DNA of 64,000 nucleotides from Aldrovandia affinis. Lineage: Eukaryota > Chordata > Actinopteri > Notacanthiformes > Halosauridae. Shown here in pieces: positions 49,735-62,809 of the stretch; position 1 is the first letter of the stretch; the number at the start of each line of letters is the position of its first letter. The stretch spans positions 2,350,501 through 2,414,500 of the forward strand of contig JAINUG010000048.1 in NCBI GenBank assembly GCA_029706075.1. The letters are read 5' to 3'. The translations under genes and the position numbers were made by a program. The notes below the pieces were generated by a model that was given only the letters and a program-made list of their open reading frames with translations, was not told the DNA's origin and ran no database searches.

Positions 49735-52317
49735 TGCTACATAGGTTTTGCTTCATTTGAAGTATTTTTAAGTGTACATGCCACAAATTGTTTCTTATTA
49801 TCCAGAGCTTGTATGATGTCATTTAGCACCTGTGAGGCTGCAGTTATTGTACTATGGCCTGACCTAAAACCAGGCTAACTGTATTTGAATGATGTGATGC
49901 AAGCTTTTCTATCGTCATTCTCGGATTCCGTCAGTTTCATGTTTAAACATTAAATGGTGTTGCATGGAGCTGGTGCTGTTGTAATAAAGACATGGAAATG
50001 TTTATGTTCGTTGAAAATCGTCATGTTTCAGAGATGTAGTCTATTAGACAAGGCTACAATAAATTAAAATACTCACCAAGAGCACATAAAATAGTTCATA
50101 GAGGTGGGAGATATTGATTTAAAATGAGCAACCTGCTCTACAGTGTTAAAAATATTGACAAAAAAATAAAACAAAAATAAAAATATGCTGCAAAAACCAG
50201 CAGGACGTAAATAAAAACAGGGGCAGTTGTGAATCTCACATAGTTAAAAGGGTTCATAGCTCTACATTTTCTATTTAAATTGATCAATTGTCAGTTGGTT
50301 TGTGTCTCTTTCTTGGATTGACGTTTATGTGTCTGCATCAACAGAATTCGCAAAAACTGACAAGTAGCGTTAGCCATGGAAAATATTTTTGGCAGAATTG
50401 ACCTAAAGACATTTGGGTGTTTTCCTGAACATAGTTTTTATCATTCTGAAATTCAGAATAACAGTCCTTGTCAAAACCTGGAATTTAATCCAGACTGCAA
50501 ATTTGTTTTGGGTCAAAAACAAATGTTGGTGAGCTGGTTGACTAAACTGTGTTTTCTTTTTCAATTTATCACACTTATAATATCCTGTGATCTTTTCTGT
50601 TACTTTATTGAATGTTGTAATACATTTATGGTGTATTGTTCTGTCTGTGCTGTGAACCTGTTGTGCCAATTTTTGATATTCATTCATCAGCTGTTGAGTT
50701 TATGGTAGGTTAGTGACTTATAAATTCCCAACTCTCAAGCCACTGGATGAAGTCAATACCATCTTTCTCTGTCGTCATGTTGCGCAATGACAGAGAGAGA
50801 CGTTTCTCCAATGCCTCCGTTAAATCATAAATATTGTGCTGCCTCTCACTCCTTTTTACCTTTATGCTTTTTGACAGCTGCTTTCCTCTACCCCCAAGTC
50901 TGTCTCAGACTGTCACTCTTTGTGTTTTTATGTCTTTAAGTGCCGGTCTGTTTTAATATTTGCCATGCAGTGTCAAAATAATTTGCGAGATGTGCTAAAT
51001 AAATTACATACAATACCCATTCAATGCCCTGCTGTGGAAATAATAAAAAGAAAAAGTTGACCTGGCTTTGCGCAGGCAGACATGTAAAAATCATCCATAT
51101 GTCTGGCAGTCTGGTGTGCAGGTGAATCAGTCCAGTGGACAGGGTTATTCATGTGAAGAAAATGCCTGAAACCACAGCAAGGCCTCCAGGACCCGAGGTT
51201 TGACATGCGCTCTTTCAGCCAGCTGCGATCAGAGCTTTCAATAACACTGCGAACAATGCACAAGTTTGATCTGTCTGACGCTAAAATGAAGGAACAAATG
51301 AACAGCCAAGGGTGGGGAATGCAGGCAAAGCTCAATACCCCTCCCCCCTCCAACCCACACCTTTCTTTTTCAAAGACCTAATCATTCATGTATGCAGGTC
51401 AGACCGTGTCGAGCTGCTCTATCTTTACCAGTCGGGAATCCATTCTGCCCGCAGTGTTCCATTTCTCCCTTTTTTTTCACACACTCATTCCTCACTTTGC
51501 CGGGAGTGCCGGGTAGATCCTTTGGGTCGCAGACGGTTATGCAATTCAGCGATCAGCCAATTAAGCAATGAAACCCCTGGGCAATGGCACCTGTGCAGAC
51601 TTTGCCCATGGGAGACAGAACTGGGGTGGCAGCTGTTACTGTGCCTGGCATTTACCTGCGCTGCAGCAGATTGCTATCTGTGGCAATCACACCCTGAGTG
51701 TCCACTGCGATCACTCCAGCTTGCTCATGTTAAGGCTGAGGCGCGATGCGTTATTTACACCTCAAGAGATGCCCACCCTACCCTCCCTCCCTCTCGCAGA
51801 TCTCTGCAAGCAGGAATAATAAACATTTGAAGCAAGCAGCCTGCGTTTCATGGCTACAAGGATTTAAATATAAGGCATCAGGAGCCATCCAATTTATATT
51901 TCCCTCCAGCATAAATCAGACAGAGAAAATATGAACGCATTAAAAAAACGGCCCCAAAAATGTGAACGCACTCCGCGATTCATGGATGTTGAGTTCTACA
52001 TGTTATGTAAACTGCACAGCGTTCGTGACCTCACAATCCGTTTGAATTCCAGTCTCGCCTTTTTGGACTTCAAAGGTGCCCCAGCTGCCTCCAAACGGTT
52101 CATGTGGGAGGATCAGGCTTTTAATCATCTACCAGACAATTCGATTTGATTAATCCCCTTCCTGTTCCTTACAGATTTCCCTCCACAGCTTTCTCAGACC
52201 AATACCAAAGGCAAGAGATAGTCTTAGTACTTGCTTTGCATCAGTTTAGAAGGGAAATATTGCTAAAAAATGTACAGAATTACAAGCAAATACAGCCACT
52301 GGTGGAGGGGAGGCAGA
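49735..52317. other. No gene; candidate conserved non-coding region
   Basis: 51540-52160 has balanced composition, few simple repeats and several homeodomain-type TTAATC/GATTAAT cores (for example near 52120-52155), suggesting a conserved regulatory region. The 172-codon plus frame at 51312-51830 shows no domain and is not called. The remainder is AT-rich. Confidence 0.4.
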
Positions 52318-52619
52318 GGTTGGGGTGGGGTTGACTTGGCAGAAATCCAAAACAGCCTCTGGAGAGGAATGTACTGTACATGTCATTTCAATGCACTGAC
52401 CTGCATCACCCTAAAACATTTATGTCTGAAATGGCAACAAATGTTTGGGGTATTTGGCAATATTTGGGGTGTTTTGGCAAATGTTTGGCAACAAAAGGTT
52501 GGGGTGGCGTTAACTTGACAAAAATCCAAAACAGCCTCTGGCCAGGAATGCACTGTACATGTCATTTTAATACACTGGCCTGTATTACCCTAAAACATGT
52601 GTTGTCTGAAATGGCAACA
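52318..52619 (+). repeat. Two-copy tandem duplication, 179-bp period
   Basis: Unit 1 (52318-52439) and unit 2 (52497-52619) both run from GGTTGGGGTGG through AAATCCAAAACAGCCTCTGG and ACTGTACATGTCATTT to GAAATGGCAACA. The 57 bases between are built of TTTGG(C/G) repeats related to the unit ends. The units are clearly homologous with scattered substitutions. Confidence 0.85.
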
Positions 52620-52981
52620 TTGGAGGGCTTCTGTAACAATGAGTGAGGTGTCAGAATACAAAAGAGCACACAAAGACTAATTTATTCAATCTCATTATTA
52701 ATCTGGCCCAGTCTTCATACTGTAATAATCAGTCTGTCTGAATATCTTCATTGTTCAGGTATACAGTTTTCAGAGACAATCTCTCAATAGAGAGGAAGAA
52801 AATGCCAGCAGTGTCCCTCCTCCTCTATCCCCCTCAATGTCTCCTGCCCCACCCTACTCCCTTAACAACACAACCTCTGATCCACAGGCAACAGGTGGAA
52901 ACACGTATGTTCGTTTTCATGAATACTCCATACAGTAACTGTGATGTGAGGAAATTGTGAGTGTGTGTTAGTGTGCTCATC
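52620..52981. other. No gene recognised
   Basis: No feature seen. Confidence 0.5.
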
Positions 52982-52983
52982 TA

Positions 52984-54401
52984 CAGTAGGCTCAGTTTTT
53001 ATTCATACCCTTGACAAAGATGAACAAAAGTGATCGTATCAAATAAACTATATAAGTAATGAGGTATATTGTGGTACCTCCCTTAGCCATTATAACAGCA
53101 TGTAGTAACCTTCTGTAGAGTCGTAGGAGGTTATGGAACTAATTGGGGGTGTTTCTCAACCATTTCTCCATGCAGAATTATTCTAGTTCCTTCAAATTTG
53201 TGGACTGCTTTTTTGAGTTAAAACTGCAAATGTTCAATTGGATTCAGGTTTGGAGACTGAGATGGCTACATCAGGACATTGATCTTGTGCTCTGTCAACC
53301 ATGTCTTAGTTTCTTTGGACATATGTTTGGGATTGTTGTCTTGTTGGAAGATCCATCTGCGACCAAGGTGTAGCTTTCTGGCAGAGGGAACAAGGTTTTT
53401 GGACAAAGTGTATTGGTACATGCTGGAGATGGTTCCATCTATATTAATAAGGGCCCCAGGGTCTGTGGATGCAAAACAACCCCAAAGCATTAAAGATCCA
53501 CCACCATGTTTCACCATAGGCATGAGGTTCTTTTCAACATTACTTGGATTCTTTGGACATCAAACATAACGCTGATCTGCATGTCCAAAAAGCTCAATTT
53601 GGCCACAAGACATGGTTCCAATTGTAGTTCAGATGTAGTTTGATGAATTCAAGACACCTTTTTCGGTGAATTGTCTTCAAAAGAGGCTTCTTCTTGCAAC
53701 TCTGCCATAAGGCTATTGTCATGTAGGTGTCGTCGAATGGTAGCTTTAGACATCTTGTAACCTCAAGATGCCAGGTTGTTTTGGAGATCTTGAACTGTGC
53801 CCATTGGACTTCTTTTTGCCTCTCAAACCATCCATCTCACTACATGTGGGGGCAAGATAGACTTGCGTCCTCTACCTGGCAGGTTAGCCACTATTCCAGT
53901 GGCCTTAAACTTACTAATAATTGACACAACAGTGGAAAGCGGTATCTTTAACTTTGTAGTGATTTTTTTTTAGCCATCGCCTGATCTGTAGAGGTCAATA
54001 ACCTTTTCTCTGATGCTTTCAAAGAGTTATTTGCCTTTCACCATGATGATGGCTGACCACAGTATTTTAAACATGTGTTCCCTCCTTTTTATACCCTAGG
54101 GAACAGGATACCATTTTAGACCACTGTATAGTTCCATAACCTTCCAATGAACTTCAAATACGTTGTATATTTATTTGTTTTTGTTGGGGTATGAATAGTT
54201 AGGGGTATGAATACTTGTGATCCAGATGTTTTCTGGGAAAAAAATATTATTAATAAAACTAAATATGTTTTTTCTGAACAATTGTATTAGTAATGTTGTT
54301 TGGGAATTTTCTGAGCATAAAATATAGCTCATTACTTATATAGTTTATTTTATACAATCTCTTTTGTTCATCTTTATCAAGGGTAGGAATAAAAACAATT
54401 G
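52984..54401 (-). mobile_element. Tc1-like element, same family as 38157-40011
   Basis: The left end CAGTAGGCTCAGTTTTTATT follows TA (52982-52983). The right end, AAGGGTAGGAATAAAAAC then a decayed AATTG, precedes TA (54402-54403). The inverted repeats share the AAAGATGAACAAAAG block. At 1418 bp it is more complete than the 38-kb copy and shows the uninterrupted site where the L2 inserted there (53930 region). Confidence 0.88.
53060..54044 (-). pseudogene. Tc1-like transposase, dead
   Basis: Start MVKGK at 54044, followed immediately by a stop. The first catalytic Asp is deleted at 53598-53609, the same lesion as in the 38-kb copy. Next are [12 protein letters not shown], then WIFQQDNNPKH with the second Asp kept (53338-53340), WLTEHKINVLM followed by a stop, and NPIEHL keeping the Glu. 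Stops and indels are spread along the frame. Confidence 0.85.
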
Positions 54402-54403
54402 TA

Positions 54404-55120
54404 TGTACAATATGTTTGTGTCTGCACGGACATCATATTCTCTATAGCTTTCCGTAGTCTCCCAAGCCTAATGCTACGTTCACATGGAGCTTCATGCTGA
54501 CGCAAAGCTTGCTGCAAGGCTTTCGTTTTTAGCATTAAAAGTCTATTTTACTATAACTGGGATCATTTCATGATAAATTATTATTTTTTATACTTTTCGG
54601 TGACTGCTTGTGTCCTCTGAAAATGCTTATAAAGGCACAATGGAGGAATGTGACAGAGTCATAATTACATCATTGGTAGCAGTTACAATTCAAGCAGCCA
54701 GAAAATTATTCACGTTACACTGTAATTGTAGGGTGAGTCATTCTATCAAGATGCACAAAAGTACGGGAAGGTAAACTATTAATACCATTTCATTTCAAGG
54801 CCACTTAAGGTCCATTCTCTCAAAAAAGATACTCTTTATCACACCAGTCTCATTTAAAATATATAAATGGATCTTCATGGATATCAAGTTCTCCATAAAG
54901 GCGTCAATAAATATTTTGAATAAAACTGATGGAAGGAGTTCAGCTGGACATATTTACCACACAGCATGGCCACATGGAAAATGCTTGGTACAGAACATTT
55001 ATCTAAATATTTCCTGTTGGGGGACCCTTGAAGAAGTTATACATGAAAATAGAGTTAAAATAAAGTCTGGTTTATATCTTTGCATGACTTCTGCACCACG
55101 AGACTGATAACAGATAATAA
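54404..55120. other. No gene recognised
   Basis: No supported feature. Confidence 0.5.
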
Positions 55121-55237
<117 letters not shown>

Positions 55238-55904
55238 GGCAGTTTTGATATTCGTTAGCATAATACTGAATTAATTTAAATCAATGTCAAAACCAGCAGT
55301 ACTTATGTAAAATAATACCCTAAATCAAAATTACTAAATAAAGCGCTATCTGTTCTAAAACGTGGCAAGCATTTGTACTTCTGTTCCTGTTCAGTCCAAT
55401 TTTAATTCTGAAAGTCTTTATGACATAAAAGCATTGAATGACGGTAGAGGGAATTGTTCACGGTGCAATACACAGAAGCACAGAAGTGTCAGAATTCAAT
55501 GATTTAGTCCGAAACAAATAATATTGATACATTTTGGGGACAATTGCGAAAAATATCATTATGTATGTCAACATAGTCTATGTCAGTCTGTAACTGCAGT
55601 AATTTCAGGTTGTCCTGTACTATTGCATGCACGCGCACACAAACATACACACACACACATGCACACACATGCACATGCACACATACATGCACACACACAC
55701 AGCAATAAACCAGGCTGATTTAATCAGGTGACAGTGAGTAAATATTTACCTCTTCCCATTCCACGCTACGCTGGAGAAGGGGTGTCAATGCTTTGCGCAA
55801 TTATGGAAATGAGAGGAAAGCGTTTTACTGAAAAGATTACAATAAAGATTAATGAAGGATTTGAGACTCAATATAGGGGAGTGGGCTTTAGAATGGAGTT
55901 ATTA
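55238..55904. other. No gene; CA-rich microsatellite
   Basis: CA/CATG-type repeats at about 55630-55702. No coding sequence supported. Confidence 0.6.
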
Positions 55905-56075
55905 TTCATTTGACTGATGCTTTCATCCAAAGGGATTTGCATATCATCCATGTGTATGCAGCTGGGGTTATTGGTGGAGCGATCAAAGTAGCACATTTAG
56001 CTCAAGTGTTTAACCATGGTCTTCGAAAAAGGGATTACTGACCCAAGACCATAGATGGGCCACTAGAGCACTAAG
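55905..56075 (-). mobile_element. Decayed SINE with L2-type tail
   Basis: On the minus strand 55950-55908 reads AAATCCCTTTGGATGAAAGC then ATCAGTCAAATG, a mutated L2-type hairpin. A possible tRNA-like head lies at 56075-56030 with a poor box B. Strongly decayed. Confidence 0.4.
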
Positions 56076-59000
56076 AGGTACTGAAATCTGGGGGTATGGA
56101 GAAAAGCTCTATTAGAGAAAATAGGTTGATATATTTTATTTTAATAACATTGGGGTTTGCAGTTTCTCCATCTGCATGGGGAGGGGAGGTAAGATGGCAA
56201 GAAAAACTGAGAGGACAGCGGGCAAACTGGCATGGGACAGGAGGAGAGAGATACAGGAAAGTGGTGGTCAATCTCATCTGAGGGACGTGCTACTCCAGTT
56301 ACCTAGTTTACACTTTTTAAAGAATTCAATCTGCCAGTTTCCCCTGGGGAAACACACAGTTGAAAGCTCTTGAATGAGCAGACAAAGAGAGGTTCTTACA
56401 ACCTGCCTGCCTCTCTCAATTGCCTTTTCATGCAGCTCTACTGACATGCAATCTAGAGATTGCACCTCTGTGACCTGCTTTCATTCTGCATACAAAGCAC
56501 ACTTCAGTTGGTAACATTATTGCATGTTCATATAGCAATATTTATAAATTGTCATTCACCAAAGGTCTAATGCCTTCATGGTATTTCAGAGACTTGGAAA
56601 GTTATTGCAGGGCATGACCCATTGGAATCACAAGCTTCAAAACTGTCCACCAACCAATCAGTCAGCACAGCCTCCCACCCCCTGTCACTTGCCCCCATCC
56701 TTCATTTGCCATTATTCTCTCTGTGCTGCAGCCACATCATCCATTCCTTTCTGCCTTCCATCATTCCTGCACATACTGATGACACATGAAAAAATACTCT
56801 CTGTGATATCATCAGCTTCACCGGGGTCTATATCGCATCTCCCTGCGACATCAGCAGCTTCAGTGAAGTTTATGGTACACATCTACGTGACAACACAAGT
56901 TTCCATTGAGTCTTATAGTAAACTTCCACGTGATATCACCAGTCTCTGATTTATTCCCTTGACACATCATCACTTCACTGGGAGTCTCTGTTTCAGGTCA
57001 GCCATCTTCTTTGGCTGCAGCATGCCTGCACTATGCATGTAGTGCTGGTCATGACGAAAGGCTTGTGAGACTCGTTTTCCAGAGTTTTTCTACCCAGTGC
57101 AGAAAAGTTCAATCAGAGCTTAACAGAGAAGAGAAGAGGGACCCCAGCAAAGCAGACGACTTCAAATACAGGGGGACCATGACGGAGTATGCTGGTTTTG
57201 TGATAAGCCTTGTTATTTATTACAATTCAGGCTCATTTCTGTCAAATTTTGAATGACAGGAAGAGCTTTGAAAATGTCTATCACTGTTTCCTCAAATAGC
57301 ACTTTACCTGGGGACAGCAGTAAAGCAAGCAAATAAGCAATCAAGATGCATTTCCACATGATTGGGTGTCGCAGCGGGTTGATTAACACTGTGGGAGGTC
57401 CTGTCTGTTCAGATGCCCCAAAAACAAAAATAATAAATAAGAAAAGCTGGTCTAATCCACCAGAGATCAATGAAATGAGAATAAAGTCTTCCCATGCCTG
57501 AAATAATTATTAATTAACTGCCTCCTGTGTTACCTCCTGCAAGTCCCAGAAGATGGTTTAAGAGAATACACTGTAAGTGAGACATTCATTTAAATAAATA
57601 AATAAACTTGGCCAGGTATGCAAATACACAATGGCTACACACAAAAATTCTTGAAGACCATGGGGTATTGGTCCTGCCTGGAGTCCCCCAGCATCCTTCC
57701 CAGGGGCATCAATACTTTACCCACCATTTTTGGTTTCACGGTGTGCACAGGATTTACGGGCATTTATTTTTGTTACTAATCTCGCAGGTGTTTCATTGAA
57801 CTAAAATCCAGAGAGGGGGACGAAGTTGGGAGACTGTCTCTAAGCCCTTTTGTGCCTTGGCAATGCTATCACTCTGCTACGCTTTGGCAGGTTGGCTTTT
57901 CTTCCCCTTAGCCTTTTTTTGACATGACACACAAAAAAGTTGTCCCTGAAATGCCACAGGGCTGGGCTGACGGCATCTTGGCATACCAAATCATCAGTCA
58001 AATGAGCCACAGTGGCTCTAGTCATCAGGCCTGTGAGGTCTGATGTTGTATCACCCTGACAAAAACTACTAGCAGAGGCATGCTATTAAATGTTTCTGTT
58101 CTTTTTTTTGAGCAGGTTCCAACAGGTTCACAGTTGGAATAAACCTTAGCCTACAAAACAGACTCCTGTGCGCACCAGATTTTGGAAACAAAATCTAAAA
58201 CCAAACTCTAGACTAAGTGTGAGGCTCAATGCAAGCCTGACTTAAAGGTAAGGCCAGAAATATGTCTCTCACTGGCTTCCCAACTTTTTATTGAACTAAC
58301 TCTTTGCATTTAGGCCGGTGTGGTCTAGTGAGCATGCAAGGAAGCTAAAATCTTGACAGGGGCAAACATTTTTGAAGCAACATCAATTACAAGAGAGGAC
58401 AGAAGAGAAAAAGCAATGAAGGAATCTCCTCGGTTAATAGACAGCTTTCTATGGGTACATTTCTCATGAGAGCTGTGTGTCTATTAATTAATGGTCTTTC
58501 AGAATAGTCCAGGGGCCTGTGTAGTAATATAAAGCCCAATTAAATTACCTCTTCAGTGGAAAAAAAAATAAAAAATCTATATATAAATCATGAGTTACCA
58601 ATGAAACTGTTGCTGGAGGCCAAATCATTTGCTCAGACATCATAAGAACATGCTGTTTGGGATTTAAAATCAATATTTTCCATTTAAAAATGTTCAATTT
58701 ATAAACGGAAAACAGACAATACATATGAGGTACAAGTTGTGATTCTTCACAGAAATTTTATACTGAACACTTGCACAGTCATTGCTCTGATGAAAGACGT
58801 CGCCAATTTCACAAACTGTGTGGGAAATCCCAAAGTCTTCAGTCAGTAAGCCACAAAGCCATCTTGGCTCAATTCAATAAAGCACAGCACACACAAGATT
58901 GGTCCTTCTCAATTGATAAGTGGGTGTTTTGTTTTTGTATTAAAACAAAAGCTTTGAATCAATCAAATGCCACAGTATAAAAGGCCTAATCAAGAATCTA

Positions 59001-62000
59001 GAAAAAAAGTGTTTAAATTGCTCAAAAAAGAATAAAGTTGTGTTTTACACTTTATTATAGTGTTTTTATTGGGTTGGTGACAGTGACACGTGTCAGAAGA
59101 ATATGTGAGACCAATTTATTGCATTGGGCTGCTTTGTGTTGTGGGGGAAGGACACTTTAATTGGTCCTGGTGGCTTTCTTGGCTAAAAAGGCACAGAAGA
59201 CTCACCTGGGAAAGGATGTGGTGTTCGGACATCGTATGGACACAGCGTAGCATGTGTCTGAACTCCTGCCAGTGGCACACAAGTCTTACGGGTCAAAACA
59301 AATGGTCATTTAAATCACAATGCTTTTCACATCATATATTGGTGATTTCCTATAGGAATATAACCACAATTATTTATTGATTAATGCTAGCATTGTAATT
59401 CATATCTGAAAGCACGTTTCATGCAGTAAATCCTTGAGGAAGGACCCAAGGAACTGAGGCAGGCTGATTCGTTTTGGGTATTTATAGGACGCCTCTTGTG
59501 ACCGGACTGGGATCTGCAAAGAACTCATTGAATGCTCCCTAAGGTATCAGGCCGAAGATGCACATGCAGAGTCATACATATAGATAGGAAGCCTGATCTG
59601 AATGTATCTGAAGTCACAGAATGGGACTGCCCCTCCCTAACCACCTGGTTTTATTCATCCGCTCTTTTTAGTGTCACTCTTGTGCAGCTCAGCTCAATCC
59701 ATCATGAGCCCAGCATGGAAGCGTGTCTCCTGTATACCTGAGATTGGAGTGTCCAGAAAAGCCATGACTGGGCCTATCTGTCTGGGAAAATGCATGAAGA
59801 GGAAAAAAAAAATGCAGACACCAGCATTTCAGGGTTCTCTCCCTCCCACTCCCTACCGCCTCCTGCCTCCCTCCCCCACCCCACACCTCCTCCACAACAC
59901 CACTGCGGGTCCACATGGAATATCAGTCCTGATCCTCTTTGTACCTCTGTCCCCTTGACAGCTTTTCCTCTCCTGTGGATCAGCTCCCATAGGCAAACTC
60001 AGCCATTAGGCAAAGCTACCAAGCACAAAAGAAGCTGTGGGTGAAGAAGACCAGTGTTCCTCCCTTTTCTTACTATCCCAGTACCCACATTATCGGAGAA
60101 TGGAAGCAATAGGGGCCGACACTATCTCAACAAGAAACGACCAATTCATAGAAAATGAAATACCTCGAGACAGTTATCAGCCTTGCTGTTACGCGCACAG
60201 GAAATATCCATCTAATTGCTTCCCCAACTTATTTATGTATACAGGACAAGTTAATTGCAACTTCATCAATCACTCACATAGGGCCTCCTCCCTGTGTCGG
60301 CAGGGGCAACGCGCAATTATCGCTATGATGTATGAGTCTCCTCCGTGTCCTCAGATTTCAGCTCTGCTCCCGATTTTCAGCACGGCCTGCATCCTTTAAC
60401 CAATGCAATACAGTTTTGAGCTCATTCAAGTAGCCTGGCGACCACAGAAAAACTGGACATGGAGTGGAGCTCGTCCACATGCAAAAGGGCCAAGAGAAAT
60501 ATGCCACTTAGAAACTGCAAGAGATCCCCGTTTTGTCTGTCAATCATATTAAAGCACTCGTCATTACAAATGTCCTGATATATCCATTTGGCCAGGCCAG
60601 TAAGGGGTTCCTGCAGTCTGTGATGCAAAGAGTGTCAATGTGACCAAAGCTGCAGGAATTCTCTGTGCATCTAAAGGCTACGGACATACAATTGGTGGGT
60701 TTTGACAATAGACATGTGATTTTCGCAAACCCAATAAGTTCAATTTGACTGCAGTGCCCTTTCCTTGACTATGAAAAACTAATTTGAACATATGTTAACA
60801 TGTGTGAGTATGTTTCATTGTTTTTAAATCAACATCATAATGCGTTGGAGAAACTCTTTAGTTGTGACTAAAAGCTAAGGAAAAAGAATATCACAGTTTG
60901 ACTGAATCTGGGCCTATGTTTCAAATGTTTAGCCTCTAGACATCATATCGTATTTATACAAAAAGCTCTCATGTGTCTACAACTGCACATCTGTCTGTTC
61001 AGACAACAAATTGTGATTTATAATTTCAGGTCCTTTGGGACAGGCTGTATAATAAAATATGATGAGTCAGGATAAAAACAATCTGAAAAAACATGCCTAG
61101 ATTTGATTTTGAAATATATCCAGATTTTATTCACCAACATTGTATACTGATATTTATGTGCATCTGTCAGTTGATATGACATGCTGTGTTTAACACTTTA
61201 CTTTATTGACAAGAATATTGGTTCACTATACCCTTGGGCCGATTAACCTACAAGTGATTGATTATTTTATTATATGAATTCTACATATTAGCATTGTAGC
61301 ATTTGATATGGTAATCAAGTGGTATGAAAAGGGAACTGTAATTAAATTATCTTTAATGTTCTGCTATATTTTGAATATCTTATTTACTTCTATTTGGATT
61401 GATTTGTATTCCAAATTCAGAATAGACCCCCATGACTGATCAAGAATAACAAAAGAACAAATATTTCCTGACAATCTCCATTATGCCTTGTCTCCATGCA
61501 TCCGATGCCAATTGAATTTGTGGAAACCACTAGGTTCCTGATGTCATTTTTAATTTGACTCTTTTCTTATGAATGTGAGTGGTTCACAAAATTGCTAAAT
61601 ATGTTTAGTGTCAGATTAGAGAAAACAAATAGCATTTATTCTTTTTAATTATAGGAACAGTTGTATTATTGACTGCACACTCTGTAAACCCCGGACTGCT
61701 CCAAAATCAACCAAACTGTCCTTGATGTTAAATTGAACTGATAGCATTGTTGACAAACCAAAAATGTGTATTTTCCTTATTTATTACTTTAGTGTAGTGC
61801 TATAACTATTGCATCATTGCATTTTTTTCAAATGAGTGAAAATCTAGCAAATTTCAAAGTTCTGAACAAAAGTTCTCATAAGCTTAACCTCTAATTACAC
61901 TTGGAGTGAAATGCTACATTTTAAACCACTTATGAAAGCACTTCACACTTGGGGTTATCCGGAGTGAAACCAGGGTCCTGGTCAATTATAAAAAACAATG

Positions 62001-62454
62001 GTCCATGCAGGTGACACATAATTCAATTATAACCTCCAGCACTTAAACTATGAAAATGACCGATTAACAATAATTGCTGTGAATTACAGTGTTTTCTGTA
62101 AGGGAGGGGGTGGTGGAAATTATACTAACACCAAACTGACAGATTGTGCTGTAGGTTTGAGGTATATTTTTTCATCTGGTAGACTTAAAATTCATCCCCA
62201 CAATCCACCATAACATCTACCAGATCAAAGCTTTAAAGTTTTCTATCTCTCTTCTTCAGGAGATCAGGAACTTAGTATGATACAAAATTTAGTTTACGGC
62301 GGGAGCATTGATTGTGTTTCACAATCATTAATCATAATTGTAACATTGTTCTTATTCGTAATATCATTATGTGTTTTTGTGAAGCTGTTCTTGCTTAATT
62401 GAGTTACGTTTAGCCACAACCGCCCAGACAATATGCCTTTATTTTCACATACAT
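56076..62454. other. No gene recognised
   Basis: About 6.4 kb without supported genes. An AAAT repeat lies at 57592-57604. 60800-62400 is AT-rich and free of obvious repeats. The longest frames (56578-56949, 60037-60399) were read and have no recognisable domain. Confidence 0.5.
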
Positions 62455-62809
62455 TCCCATTTCATTTCCATTGTACGGTTGATGGAAAAGTGAATTACTC
62501 CCGCTGTGCTTAGTTCAATCCCCTCCCTCGTAGTTCGCTGCCGTAGTCCTGTGACCGGCAGTGACAAAGGCGAAGTGCTGCCTCCTCCGAGACAGCACTC
62601 ACCAAGCTGTAGACTGTAATTCCGGTACCCCAGAACCACTCCTGTGCGCAGCAAACTGTGTCGGCTTCCCTCCCCACTCCCTGGGGCGGACAGCCAATTG
62701 CCGCCCGATGGCACTCCCAGCCAGAACCCACTCTGGCGCGACGGGGAATCGAACCCCGGTCGCCGTGGCCAGCGTCAGACATTTAAACCACTAGACCACA
62801 GGGGAGGCC
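62455..62809 (-). mobile_element. SINE-A copy 4 (tRNA-derived), diverged 3' end
   Basis: On the minus strand it opens GGCCTCCCCTGTGGTCTAGT, with box B GGGGTTCGATTCCCC, then GGCGGCAATTGGCTGTCCGC, CTTGGTGAGTGCTGTCTCGG and CAGGACTACGGCAGCGAAC. It keeps both body blocks that copies 1 and 3 each lack. The 3' end differs from copies 1 to 3: it has AATTCACTTTTCCATC and ATGAAATGGGA instead of the AAATTGGGAGAAAATGGG end. No target duplication was found. Confidence 0.85.

Noticed and set aside
51312..51830. 172-codon plus-strand open frame
   Set aside because: No domain recognised; overlaps another long frame in a different phase, and the region looks more like non-coding conserved DNA.
57601..58080. 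Region with protein-like minus-strand frame (VAHLTDDLVCQDAVSPALWH)
   Set aside because: The translation is interrupted and matches no family I know; no repeat boundaries were found.
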